This document shows, piece by piece, positions 12,286-23,991 of a stretch of 64,000 bases of DNA. The stretch lies in contig CM060080.1 in the NCBI GenBank assembly GCA_030533445.1, positions 9,642,217-9,706,216 of the forward strand. The letters are read 5' to 3'. Each line of letters begins with the position of its first letter. Positions within the stretch are counted from its first letter, which is position 1. The stretch comes from Cyprinodon diabolis. Lineage: Eukaryota; Chordata; Actinopteri; Cyprinodontiformes; Cyprinodontidae. The translations under genes and the position numbers were made by a program. The notes beneath the pieces are model-generated. The model was not told the DNA's origin. It saw only the letters and a list, made by a program, of their open reading frames with translations, and did not search any database.

Positions 12286-12912
12286 TTTCCTCGAGAAATC
12301 TCTATTCTCCCACTCTGCAGAATCTGTTTGTTCAATCTCTAACGTTCTGCTCTCTCTCCTTTTTCCTCATAGTAGCTTCATCTGGTCTGTTCCTGTTTGG
12401 CTGTTACTCCATCCTGTAGAGAAATATCAGCTGTGCTGCTGCCCTCAGCACCTTTGTTTATACATGTTGGAGATCACCCTGTTTTTCAGTGTAGTCCTGT
12501 TTCTCTGACTGTGTCTGGCTGGATGTGCTCTCTTCATCCACTGAAATGGGAGCTGACTCAAAGCTTGTCTGCCTGGCTGAGTGTTTCCTGGACGGGGTCG
12601 CCTTTTAAAGTTGCCTTTTGTATCTCCACTTCTGTCTCCTTGAACCCCAGTCAGCCTCGGCAGATGGCCGCTCACACTGAGCCTGGTTCTGCTGGAGGTT
12701 TCTTAATGTTAAAAGGGAGTTTTTCCTCACCACTGTTGCTACAAGCATGCTTAGTGTGAGGGATTGCCTTTGAGTCAATGAGTCGATGCAATCAACTGGT
12801 TTCCCCAGATAAAAAAGGTTGAATCAATCTGACTGGAAGATCTGGTGAACTTGCCTTGAGATGACATGTTGTGAATTGGCGCTATGTAAATAAACTGAAT
12901 TGAATTGAAATT
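12286..12912 (+). repeat. Dispersed repeat family A, copy 3
   Basis: A long copy. It starts with TCTCTATTCTCCCACTCTGCAG, present in reverse at 18160 in copy 4, and ends GCGCTATGTAAATAAACTGAATTGAATTGAAA. Internal modules are as in copy 1. Confidence 0.8.
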
Positions 12913-14193
12913 GGAGTCCCAACAGTGTACTCCTTTGCCTAATCCTGCAGGTTTTTTATCATTTGAAAAGCTGTAAATACAACTGAATTGTTAATTTTCC
13001 TTTATTTTTGACAGTAAATGAAAGAGTATTAAACCTAAGTTTAGGTTAATGTAATACATAATCACCAAAAAGCATTTATTTGCTTACCTTTATTTGTAAA
13101 TTATTACCATTTGGTTTCCTTGTGTTGTCAACTGTATTGTTTAAAACTCAGCATTGAAAATATATGAAATAATTAATTCCAGTGTAAAACGTTTGGCATG
13201 TTTTGAGTTTGTAGTTCAAATAAAGTCAAGTTTCCATGATGCAGAGTAAATGTTCTGCTATCCCAGCTGCCAAGTATCTAATCCTCTGAAATATGAAGAA
13301 AACAATGTCCCCGACTTTGTTTTGATCGTCTCACGGCGTGTAATCTGCTAAATTCAGGGCACAACTGCCGACATTGGCCAAAACTCAAACTTCAGTAGTG
13401 AAACTCTTGTGATATTGAAACGAAAATGAGCCCTGCTGTAATGTTCTGCAGATTGAGGGAGATAATTCCTCCTGAAGGTCTGTAAACAGGTCTGAAGTGA
13501 GCTAAGAGTTTCTGTCCCTGTGGCTGTTTAGATCATTCAGGCTGTAGACTGCCTGAATGAATGAGGACCGAGAACTGACTAATATCTGTCAGAGGAAATG
13601 TGTTAAGGTCATGTTTAGAGTCTGCGATATTTAGTGAGGTCTGTTTCCTGTCAACACACCAGACAATAATTCAACAAGAGCCTCAATGCCAAGAGCACTG
13701 GACGAGCAGGAGACCTTAAGAACCAATGAGAAACATTGGGGCTGAAGAATATTTCCATTCATCAGTATTTTACAAAAATACTTTTTTTTTTTAGGATTCT
13801 TTTATTTAACTCTTACAAACTTTTTTTCTCCATCCAAAACTATTCCTTTGAATTTTTCTGTCTTGTCAAAAAAGTTTTTCGAAAAAAATCTAAATCAAGC
13901 TGTTTTTTTTTTTTCTGGTTTTATTAAAGAAAACCTTACAAGTCTGACCTGGATAGATAAAGGGCAAACCAGCTACTGCTTTATCTTCTTCCATGATATT
14001 TCAGACGTCCTCTTTTAAAAAACAGCTCAAGCTCAACCTGATTGGGTGCAGCCTTTAAACATCATAACCCTCTCATCAGTCATGGTAACCGACACAATTT
14101 GATCTCAACCATCAAATTGCAGCTCTTTGCTTTTAACCAAGCGTTGCATTTTGCTCTAATCTTTGTTTTCACCTTGTTCATTGTGTTTTCCAC
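12913..14193. other. Non-coding stretch, nothing recognised
   Basis: AT-rich with T-runs near 13780-13910. No gene seen. Confidence 0.55.
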
Positions 14194-14196
14194 TAA

Positions 14197-14697
14197 AGGG
14201 CTGGTTATACTCCCGCAGCAGTGTGTCGCAGGTATGACGCAGATAGTTTTGATTTATGTCCAATATTGAAGCGTGGTCTGCGCTATGTTATTCCACGCCA
14301 CCACGCAAGAGGGACAAGCATGCACTAGCTGTGGGTCTAGCTACAGCCGAGGCGACGAGTAAGTGGAAAAACGCAAGGAGCAAATTTGTGCGACAATGGA
14401 GGGACGTGAGGGTGAAAAAGAGCGGGGATCCAGGTGGAAAAAGGGTCTCAGCGTTCTCGCTCATCTCGCTCTTCTAGCTGGTCCATCTTCACGAGTCATT
14501 TTCCGCAATGGCGGTCATACAAACAAAACAAGCCGGTAAGGTACCAAACAGGAAATAAAGATAGTGTAGAGCGGATGTAGATTTGACCAATCAGAGGCTT
14601 CCTGTCTGCGGTACTGTTTGCAGTCATCTACAATTTGGGAGAGGTGCAGCAGGGCGTCTGCATTACCTGCAACACATGCAGACGTATAAATCAGCCT
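14197..14697. mobile_element. PIF/Harbinger-like MITE, copy 1
   Basis: Starts AGGGCTGGTTATAC and ends GTATAAATCAGCCT, imperfect inverted ends. It is flanked by TAA (14194-14196) and TGA (14698-14700), a one-mismatch 3-bp duplication. A second copy at 56191-56674 shares most of its length, including GTGGTCTGCGCTATGTT, CACGAGTCATTTTCCGCAAT (or near match) and GGTAAGGTACCAAACAGGAA. Three-base TWA duplications are the Harbinger signature. No transposase. Confidence 0.65.
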
Positions 14698-14700
14698 TGA

Positions 14701-15070
14701 GGGTGTCAGATCCAACTTTTTCATTTCAGATACGATACAGATATTTGAGCTCTGACAATTGGCTGATACCGATTTTGACCTTATACAATGTTAGTATGAA
14801 ACGTACAACTTCAATAACTTATTTCACACTGTGGAATGTTAGAAAAGGTTTGATCAAGTAATATTACTAAAAGAAAGAACAAAAGTGAACAACAGACGGT
14901 ATGAAAACAACTAACCCATGTAACCAATAAGTTACAGAAACTTCTAACAGAAGCATTTCTACTAGCGTGAAAATATGTCGGATTTTAGATGGCGGATAAA
15001 ATCCGATATTAATTTTTTGGCTAATATTGCACCGATATCTGATAGAAATATCAGAATGGGACATCCCTAC
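14701..15070. mobile_element. hAT-like MITE abutting the Harbinger-like copy
   Basis: Begins GGGTGTCAGATCC and ends GGGACATCCCTAC, degenerate inverted ends of the TAGGGATGTCCC type. It contains the GATACGATACAGATATTTGAGCT...GATACCGAT and ACCGATATCTGAT texts found in a widespread fish repeat. No clear 8-bp duplication could be read. Confidence 0.45.
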
Positions 15071-17084
15071 TTCCTGCATCCCCCCTATGACTTGTAACTG
15101 GACTGCAAATGAATGCTTCTCCTAGCGTCTCTGGACTGCACAACTAACAATTAATATGCTGTCTTCAGGTTTTAGCTCAGTTGTTGATTCTGAGCTGATA
15201 ATTTCTGCAGCGCCTGGTACTGTACCATGGATCTGTTGGTTTAAAATGGACCCCCAGGTCACAGGTGGTTTGCAGTTGTAACATAGTCCTTCTTCCAAAT
15301 GATGCATTAAAAATGACCAAATGAGAGGCTCTGAGCTCCGGATATTTTTGCATAATGCACCCCTGTTTTAGACTCCTTTAAAACTCTTTCCCAGACCTTT
15401 CTGCCTTGTTCCTTGGCATTTATGACGGTTGATGTTCACCAATGTTCTCTAACAAACCTTGAAGCCTTCACAGAACCTGTGTATGTATACATTGCAAGTA
15501 ATAAATCCCTGTTTACTAGTTAAGGAACTGTTGAAAATAATTGGTTGGATTTATTTCAGGATGTAAAGGAAAATGTTGGATTTCTCTATCATACACATAC
15601 CTAAACCCCTAACCCTTAGATAAAACAAAAAATAAGTGGATGGCTCTGCAAATAACAACCTACAGCATTATTGAAGGCTTTCAAGTGTCAACATAAAATG
15701 AGATAACCCAGCAGCTACCTGCATTGTTTGGCTGTTTTTAAATGCTTTTAAGCTATGAGACAAAAACAAGGCATGCAGCTCTTTGTTTTATTTAGCTCTA
15801 GCAGACAGAACAGTGTGTTTCTCAGGGTTGCTGAGGCCATTGCAATTCCTCCTCAAAACAAATGACTAAAAAAATAAATAAAAATAAGAACAAGTCTGTT
15901 TCCCTTTAAGTGCTTCCCTAATGAGTGTGCGGCAAGAATGAATGAAATGCATGAGCTTCAGTGTTGAGTCTTGATTTTGAGATGGTGGGTATTCGTCTCT
16001 CATGGGCAGATAGACACGGTGGAGCTGTCCAGCAGCTCAGCGGTTTGGCTTGTCAAAGCTGCGATGACATTATCCAGTGGAAGCAAATGATTCAACTCTG
16101 GAGGGGGAAAAAAGGCAACAGGCCTCAATTAATCTTCTCATCTTGGCTAAAGTGGAGGAGGGGGACTCAAATCTATAATCCAGATTGGATTGTATATCAT
16201 GGAGGAGGTAAGATTCATGTCAGATAATAGCAGTAACCTGAGGCCTCTAGTAAGACCCCCAAAGTTAGGGAATTTATGCATGCATGATTTGCTTCATATG
16301 ATACTGGAAGTCCGAACACTCCTAAGTATTGTTTGGACGTGCATATATGACATGAAATATTGGACAATTAATAAACCATGTCATAGAAATTCTTCAGTGA
16401 CGCCACCACAAATTAAGTAGTTTTCCAGTAAAACCCTGCGTGTAAGGATCCAAGGCTCAGAGGTAATTGTTCCAGGTTTTACATCGATCTCAGAAAGAAC
16501 ACTAGAGAACAGGATCCAGGCACAGTCTCAAATTGGTGAAGCACGCTCCACATACTTTTAGGTATACATTTAGAGGACCGAACAAAACACCACATGTCTT
16601 GGTTCTGGATGTGAAGGAGTCCAGCAGGCGAGTCAAGTTCAGCCCAAATCATTGTAATAAGGTGCAACTGCCAAAGCTAACAGATTCAGTTACAGAAGGA
16701 CCCTCTGAGCGCCTATCAGACGGGAGCCGGGCTGTTTGGAGACACTTTTGATTTGACGGAGCGGCAGCCATAGGAGAAAAAAGGACCAGTCGACACCTCC
16801 AGATCTCAGGGGTGTCTAGGAGAGCAGAGCGCTGTAAAGTGAATTGACATATGGCCGTTCTGTGTCGTCATTCAGTTTAAGCCTCTCTGACTGAAATTCC
16901 TAAAAAGTTGTTTGAAACACTTGTGCTATATTAAGTTCTATGCTACAGAAAGTTTTTGTTTGCATCAATATTTCAGCGATATACAAAAAAACAATTCCTT
17001 TTTTTTAAAAACTTTTCATCTTATTAGATTTTTTTCCTGCTTCACAAAGGTAGACAGCAGCTTGACAAAGCCATGATGGCAATT
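15071..17084. other. Non-coding stretch, nothing recognised
   Basis: No gene recognised; short open frames at 15961-16751 lack domains and splice context. Confidence 0.5.
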
Positions 17085-17180
17085 ATTTTACATTATTATG
17101 GTATCGGTATCGGCCGATACTGCACAGCCAGGTATCGGGTATCGGTATCGGGGCCAAAATATGGCATTGGCGCAACACTA
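17085..17180. repeat. TATCGG-rich repeat fragment
   Basis: ATGGTATCGGTATCGGCCGATACTGC followed by GGTATCGGGTATCGGTATCGGGG. This pattern occurs in hAT-like fish repeats; only a fragment is present. Confidence 0.4.
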
Positions 17181-17562
17181 TTGCTCACACACACGCCTTT
17201 AGAGTTCAATATTTAAGAAAATATGTAGCCAACAAATATTAAATGTAATAACATACAACATACAATGTAATAACATATTAAATGTATTTTATAAGATCAT
17301 AAGATCGGTAAATCTGGACGTTTTTTTAAAACTACGTCAAATTTGAGCCGTTTACTATTGGTAACATCTCCTCATGTTGTTATGAATTATATTATTATTT
17401 TGGAGTATAAACATGTTTTAGGTGCTTCTTTCACACTGCTGACAAAAATCTAACTGCTTACATGAAGGTGTGGCTTTTCTGTAGATTTTTCCAAACTGCT
17501 AGAGGGGGAAGTCAAAGTTGGAAATGGAAAAATAAGGGGCTAATTTTCATGTAGCGCAAGAA

Positions 17563-18240
17563 TTCAATTAAATGCAGTTTATTTCTATAGCGCCAATTCA
17601 CAACACATGTCATCTCAAGGCACTTTACAGTTCACAAGATCATACAGTCAAATTGATACAAAGTTTTCTATCTAAGGAAAACCAGCTGATTGGATCAAAT
17701 CATTGAATTGAATGCAATCCCTCACACTAAGCATGCTTGTAGTGACAGTGGAGAGGAAAAACTCCCTTTTAACAGGAAGAAACCTCCAGCAGAACCAGGC
17801 TCAGTGTGAGCGGCCATCTGCTGAGGCCGACTGGGTTTCAAGGAGACAGACGCAGAGATACAAAAGGCAACTGTAAAAGGCGGCCCAGTCCAGGAAACAC
17901 ACAGCCAGGCAGACGAGCTCTGAGCCGACTCCCATGTCTGAGGATGAAGAGAGCACATCCAGCCAGTCACAGTCAGAGAAACAGGACTACACTAAAAAAC
18001 AGGCCAATCTTGAACATCTATAAACAAGGGTGTTGATGGCAGCAGCACAGCTGGTATTTCTCTCGTGGATGGAGTCACAGCCAAACAGGAACAGAAGAGG
18101 CGAAGCTACTATGAGAAAAAGCAGAGAGCAGAACGCTAGAGATTGAACTAATAGATTCTGCAGAGTGGGAGAATAGAGATAGAATGAAGCAGAATGATGA
18201 AATAGGGGTCCCTATGTCCTCCAGCAGTCTAAACCTATAG
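17563..18240 (-). repeat. Dispersed repeat family A, copy 4
   Basis: The reverse complement of copies 1 and 3. It starts (3' end of the element) with ATTTCTATAGCGCCAATTCACAAC and runs through CTCCCTTTTAACAGG, GCTCAGTGTGAGCGGCCATC and AGTGGGAGAATAGAGAT. It is one of the longest copies here. Confidence 0.8.
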
Positions 18241-20997
18241 CAGCATAACTATAGTGAACATGAACAAGAACATGCTAGCAGCAGACACGACGGAGAACAA
18301 ATGTCCTGAATTCACACGTTTTGACATTTATTTGTCACATTAAAGCTGCTGAACCAATGAAGAGACTGAGCTCAACTCCTGCAGAGCTGAAGACCCATCT
18401 TTCAGTAAAAGCTCTTACTGCTGCGAGCCAACAAGCTATCAGGAGCTAGCATTCTTCTTCATCCCAACTCCAAGGGTTGTATGTAGAGCTCCCCCTACAG
18501 GTTTGGTGGGAGGAAATTCAGTAGATTCCAGTGTCCTTTAAGCCATATAATGCCACCGCAGGCTGCTGCTTAACAATTTAGTTTTTGAAGATGAAACACT
18601 TCCATGCCTTTGACCAGCAGCTGCTTAGCTCTGCACTCTGTGTAATGAGCCCCCTGGATTAATGACCAAAACACTCTTCTGTAAGGGGAGAGAAACACTC
18701 CACAATACAAATGATGAGAGTACATTAAAGACATTCTCTACAAGGAGAGTAACTTTATGCACAGTGGATGACAAATCGGTTTCTTACTATTGCGCATTTT
18801 TAAACCTACTGTATCTGTATGCACAGTAGTATTTATGTCAGTTTTCTCCAGATTGAAACAATGTAGATAAACATGTTGTGCGGATCTCTGCAGTGATGGA
18901 TGAGGTGTATTTAAGGGCCACATGTTGTGCTGCCGTGCCAACTAACAAACAAGTCAGTCACAACCTTAAATCTGCTGAATTTCTAGCTGGAATGAGTCAT
19001 TTTCGATGACGGTTCTGGGATTGAAACCAGAGGCTGTTTGCTTTGTTTTCAGAAACAAAAGGGAGAATTCAAGTAACTCAAGACATACTATCTGTTTCAG
19101 GTTACAAAGAGACATCTTAGACTAAAACAGGAACTATTATGTTTTTAATAGAGCAGCAGCGGAGATTTAGGAAATCTCAACATGCCCCTAGGAACATTCT
19201 TCTGTTTAGTCATTGTTAAGATAAAACTGGACTGGAAGTCCTGTAAGTTTACATTCAGAACCAAATCCATTGTCATTTACATCCAAACATACATAGCAAG
19301 AGAGACGACAGATTTGAAATATAAAACTGATTTGTATTTTCTTTGATGACCACAGTTCATTTCTTATTTTCATTCCGTATTTATTCCATTTTTTATATCT
19401 CTACTAACTCCGACAGGTTTATAGTTTTTTAGATTAAATAAATTAAGCTAGTCATGATCCATAAATTATTTGTTTGTCCATGTTCTCATCAAACACCCCA
19501 AATGTCTTTTAAATGCTGTACTAATGAAGCCTAGACTATTGTTCTTTTTTGAATGGAAAGTATAAAACATTTGTGTTGATTTAAAATAATTTGGGCTTTT
19601 GGTGTATTTATTATAATTTAGAGAGGATACCTTCTACCAGTAGACCTGAAACAATCTACAGAGCTCTGCTTGAGAGCTGATGTTATGCTTTTCAGCATGG
19701 TACTCTTGTTGCACTATAGGGCACTCAAATAAAGGCCCTGCAGAGAACAGTTGGCTTAGCTGTAAAGGTCAATGGTGTGTCCTTAACCTCTGCTGCCATT
19801 AGGAAACCATATGCAAAGATCAAAAGCATAAACTGCCTCAAGCCCATTGATATTTTTACTATTTTGTATTTTATACTCTTGCATTCTGTCCTTTGTTGTA
19901 CAACACCAGAGGTTTTCCTTAAATTATTATCAATTATAATTTAATGCTATGATATTAATTTTAGATGAGGTTTGGGAGATGATAGAATGGATGCCAAACC
20001 AAATGAGGGCAGTAAGTAATTGCTGTGCACAAGCAAAGCAGCATCACTTATATCCTTAGTCATCTGGCTCATATCCATCCAGCTCTAAATTTGGAAAACA
20101 TTGGGGAGGTGTTGCTGGTAAGTGATTTGCTGCAGCCGACACTGAGGTCAATGGTGTGAAACAGCGAATAGCTATAAAGGGGTTTGACCCTCTTGTTTTT
20201 ACATCACCTGACATGACCTGGTTAAACTTTATAACAAAATACAGATTTTGCTCCCTTTAACTCAAGAGCAGGCCTGTTTGTTTCTGTCTGCTGACATGTC
20301 ACACCCCATGATTTTTGCAAATTTTCATTGACAGCTTGACCTCTCAAAGACAGGAGGTGAAGAGAGTGCAGCTCAGGTAACATTCCACTTTGAAATAATT
20401 CAAAGTCGGCTATAATTGTTCTCTTCCTTCCTTCTGGTTTCTATTTTCATGTGTCCTAAATTTACTGTATAGAGAATATGATAATCGATAAGATGCCTCA
20501 CAGCTCTATTTTTGGCTGCTGGTATGCATTCCCTACCATTTCCTTCCCCTCATCAAAGTTTTCCTACATCTGTCGCTCTCTCTCCAGCTTGCCTACAGAG
20601 AGGTTGGTCTATCATCTCCTCCACTTTATGGTCTAACAGATGTGCAGGACTTTAAAAAGCAAAAAATCTCTGGAAAGTCATTACATGAGCAGTAAATCTG
20701 AGAGAACTGTCAATTCTTGGCAACAGCTTGTAAAAGAAAAGGCCCTCTGGGTGAGTGAAAGGCAAAACAAAGTACAGCAGTGTCCTCACTCACACTCTCA
20801 TCCGGTCCCTCATGTCTGATTGATAATGACAGCTTGCTGCTAATCAATACTCCCACCCACTGTTCCACTGAACATATCCTCAGTGAACTATGCTGATTTG
20901 TTTCTGTGCCACAGATGGTAAACCGGATTCAGCCTGAATCTTCAGATTTTTATAGTTTTATATAACTAGTGTAACATCTAAAGCCTTAACATTAATA
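18241..20997. other. Intergenic stretch, nothing recognised
   Basis: Nearly 2.8 kb of AT-rich sequence without a recognisable gene, splice signal set or repeat family. Confidence 0.5.
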
Positions 20998-21002
20998 ACT
21001 TC

Positions 21003-21810
21003 TGTCATGAAAGGCTTAAGAGGCTGAACCCACATGCAGAACACCACAGGAAGCTGAGTAAAAGTTTAACAGAGTTTATGGAAAACACACAGAGTAATTA
21101 TGAACTGGTTCTGGTACAGGTCCGGGACTGGAATCACTGACATCTGCAGAGATGGATAGTTTGATTAGCCAGGCAGCGAGATGGCTTGTCGAGTGTGTGA
21201 ATTCAGAATGTACCTAGATGAGGTTCTGGCAGATCCTTTGAGAGAGGGGAAACCGGTTGGGTCCAGAGACTGTAGATTCAGCAGGGAGCTCAGCGGCAGC
21301 AGCGTCTAGCTTCTGACTCGTGAGTTTCAGACTTTGACTTGGTTTCCTAGCTCTTCCTTGAGAGCTGTTGGAGGAATCCAGACTGATGTCTCCGGGTTTG
21401 GCTTCCTTGGGCAGGCAGGCAGGTTTCCAGACAAGCTCATCCAGAGCTTCAGACTTTGATCAGGTTTCCTATAAGGCAGAGAAGACAGAGGCAGGTTAGA
21501 ATCTAGTTTCTCTCTAGAGTCTACTAGGATTCTATAAATTAACAGAGGCTTAGGTTTTGCTAACCAAACTTGTTCAACACTGCGGTGTTGAAGGAAGGTC
21601 TGGATGCTGCTTATATAGAAAGGTCTCCTGATGGGCTGATGAGCTTCAGGTGTGCTGGAGGGCTCCAGCCCAGAAGACCCACAGCGCACTCTGCTAAGGG
21701 AAAGGTGGTACATCTCCAGATCCCAACAGTAACCCCAGTCCCTAACAGAAAACATAAAACAGAAGAGGATCCTCGGCGCCCTCTGGTGGGCAAGCCTCAG
21801 GATCCCAACA
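21003..21810 (-). mobile_element. Solo LTR 1 of an LTR retrotransposon
   Basis: On the minus strand it starts TGTTGGGATCC and ends CATGACA, with the TG...CA ends of an LTR. It is flanked by a perfect 5-bp duplication ACTTC (20998-21002 and 21811-21815). A TATATAA promoter-like box lies about 190 bases from the LTR start on the minus strand (near 21612). There is no internal gag-pol and no second LTR, so it is a recombination remnant. The open frame at 21327-21755 is inside the LTR and is not a gene. Confidence 0.85.
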
Positions 21811-22108
21811 ACTTCACAGTTTTTAGTATCACTCTGAGATTTTCATCCTGCATCCAAATTGTCTTTGGGGCTCATTCCAGCTCGGATTGACTGCTGCGCC
21901 ATGGGGTAACAGCGACGTAACATAGTTTATTGTGTGAGGAATGGAATGCAACAACAGCAGACTTCTTCAACAGGGCCTTCAAAGCCAGTTGATTCCAGCT
22001 CTGCTATGTATTTCCATTGTATCAATTTCCACCCTAGAAACTTCCATGGCAAAAGGAAGCTGAATATCACATAACTACAGCATAAGCAAATAGCTCACCT
22101 GGTCTCAG

Positions 22109-22425
22109 TGTCAAGAATAAGAGCAAATGACCCAGTATTCAGACAATATGATATATCGAAAGCTTTTTATTGAAAACTACAGATTTGCAATGAGCAGCTA
22201 GGGCGTCTAAGGCAGGAACCCTTGCAGGAAGAAAACACATGTTAGTGACCATGATAATCTGGCTGTGGATGATTATGAATGCGTGAGTCACTAACCTGGT
22301 CTTAAAGTTCAGTCCGTGCCCAGAGAATGGGGTGGATTCCATCCGATCGGCTGCCGGCAAGACACGGCAAACGCTGCCCAGAGAGTTCCAGACACTGAAG
22401 CCTTGAAGGCTGAAGAACAGACAGG
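22109..22425 (-). mobile_element. Partial LTR related to solo LTR 2
   Basis: Begins TGTCAAGAATAAGAGC...GACCCAGTATTCAGACA and runs through GGTCTTAAAGTTCAGTCC and GCCTTGAAGGCTGAAGAACAG. These are the reverse complement of the 3' half of the LTR at 23431-23986. It stops at about 22425 without a terminus, so it is truncated. Confidence 0.65.
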
Positions 22426-23430
22426 AGAAATATTAAATAACTAGGCAGAAAGAGGAATAGCCCTCGGGTGATTTTAGTTTTTTTGAACTTCTCAAATAAT
22501 TTTCTGATGGCAGAAGTTCTAAAGAAGGACTTTGACTCTTTACCACAGTGAAGAATTCTTAGTGAAACTTTTCTTATACAAGCACAAATGACAGTTTTCA
22601 GTAATGTCCTAATATATGTCTGGTCATTACAACATATGCATTAGTTGTCTGTACCTTGAGACTTTAAATGTTTGTTTTGTTATTTCTCTTTGTGACCCTG
22701 CGGGCATATGATCAAACTCCTAGGATGTTATCTTGTCTTCTCTTTATCCTCTCTGTTATTCTTATTACCGTCTCTCCCTTTCACTTTTTGCCTCACCTAT
22801 TTCCCTTTTTTGTTCTTCTTTTTCCTTTTGTCTCTCTCTCTCTCTGTCAGTTGGCGGTGAAAAAAACTAATAAGGTTGTTGTCATACATGTGTTTATCAA
22901 GTGGAGCATTGCTGTGAAAGACATAAATCTGTTGGGCTTCTTAGCACTAAGAAAGTAATTCAGATAGCAAACAACAACAACAAATGAAGAAGTCCTAGGC
23001 CACCGCACAATAAGCAGATCCAGTTGGTTTTCTGGTATGCAACTGAAACAGGGTGGATCAGGGGACTGTTATCACTTTGGCTTTTCAGTTGTGTCATTGT
23101 TGCATTACATATAAACATTACACTAGCTGTCTTTACTACCTGTGTGTACTTGTTTACAGTATAATTCTTATGATCAAAACTGACTGCATTCACTTTTTGT
23201 CAGCTCCTTGTGTTCTGCTTCTGATTTTGTTCCACTCTCTGAAATACCCTGAATGCTTTTGTTTTTTGTTTTTTGCCCTAGATTTCAAATGCGCTTCTAT
23301 TTGTTAAAATCTTTTTATATTTTCGCCATACCCTCATCACCTCAAGATGGTTGTTTTGCCAATCACTAAAAAAAATGATTAGTTCAAAATCAAATGAAGA
23401 TGTTATGCCATCATCTTTTGCTCATGTTAA

Positions 23431-23986
23431 TGTCATAATCTCATTCCATTTACCGTCCTAGCTCGCCCAGATTTGCCTTATCTATGTCACCTGCTCCAGT
23501 CTCTATTTAACATGCCTGCTTTCGATCAACAGTGCCAGACTATCCGAGCCTTCGGTGAGAGTTCTCTAGCCTAACAATTTGTGTTCTCATTGCGTGATCC
23601 TGACCCATTCTGCCTTTGGACCTCTGAGACTGCCTGTTCCTGTTCTGATCTGTTAGCCTGATCTGTCTTCGGACTCCTGCTGTATTCTGCTGGTTGAAGG
23701 AACCCTTGACTAGAACTGCTTCCTGACACTATCCCAATCTCCTGCCTGTTCTTCAGTCTTCAAGGCTTCAGCGTCTGTAACTCTCTGGGAAGTGTTCGCC
23801 ACGTCTTGATGGCACCCATCCGGCTGGAATCACCTCTTCCTCTGGGTACGGATTGAACTTTAAGACCAGAGCTTCCTGCCTGAGATGCCCTAGCTGCTCC
23901 CTGCAGATCTGTTGTTTTTAAAAAATGCCCTTGGAAATATCATACTTTCTGTCTGTATACTGGGTCCTCTGTTCTGAATATTGACA
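23431..23986 (+). mobile_element. Solo LTR 2
   Basis: Starts TGTCATAATC and ends ATATTGACA, flanked by a perfect 5-bp duplication GTTAA (23426-23430 and 23987-23991). Its 3' half matches the fragment at 22109-22425 in inverted orientation and, more weakly, solo LTR 3. No internal retrotransposon sequence remains. Confidence 0.85.
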
Positions 23987-23991
23987 GTTAA

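Noticed and set aside
21327..21755. A 142-codon minus-strand open frame
   Set aside because: Lies wholly within solo LTR 1 and has no retroviral or other domain.
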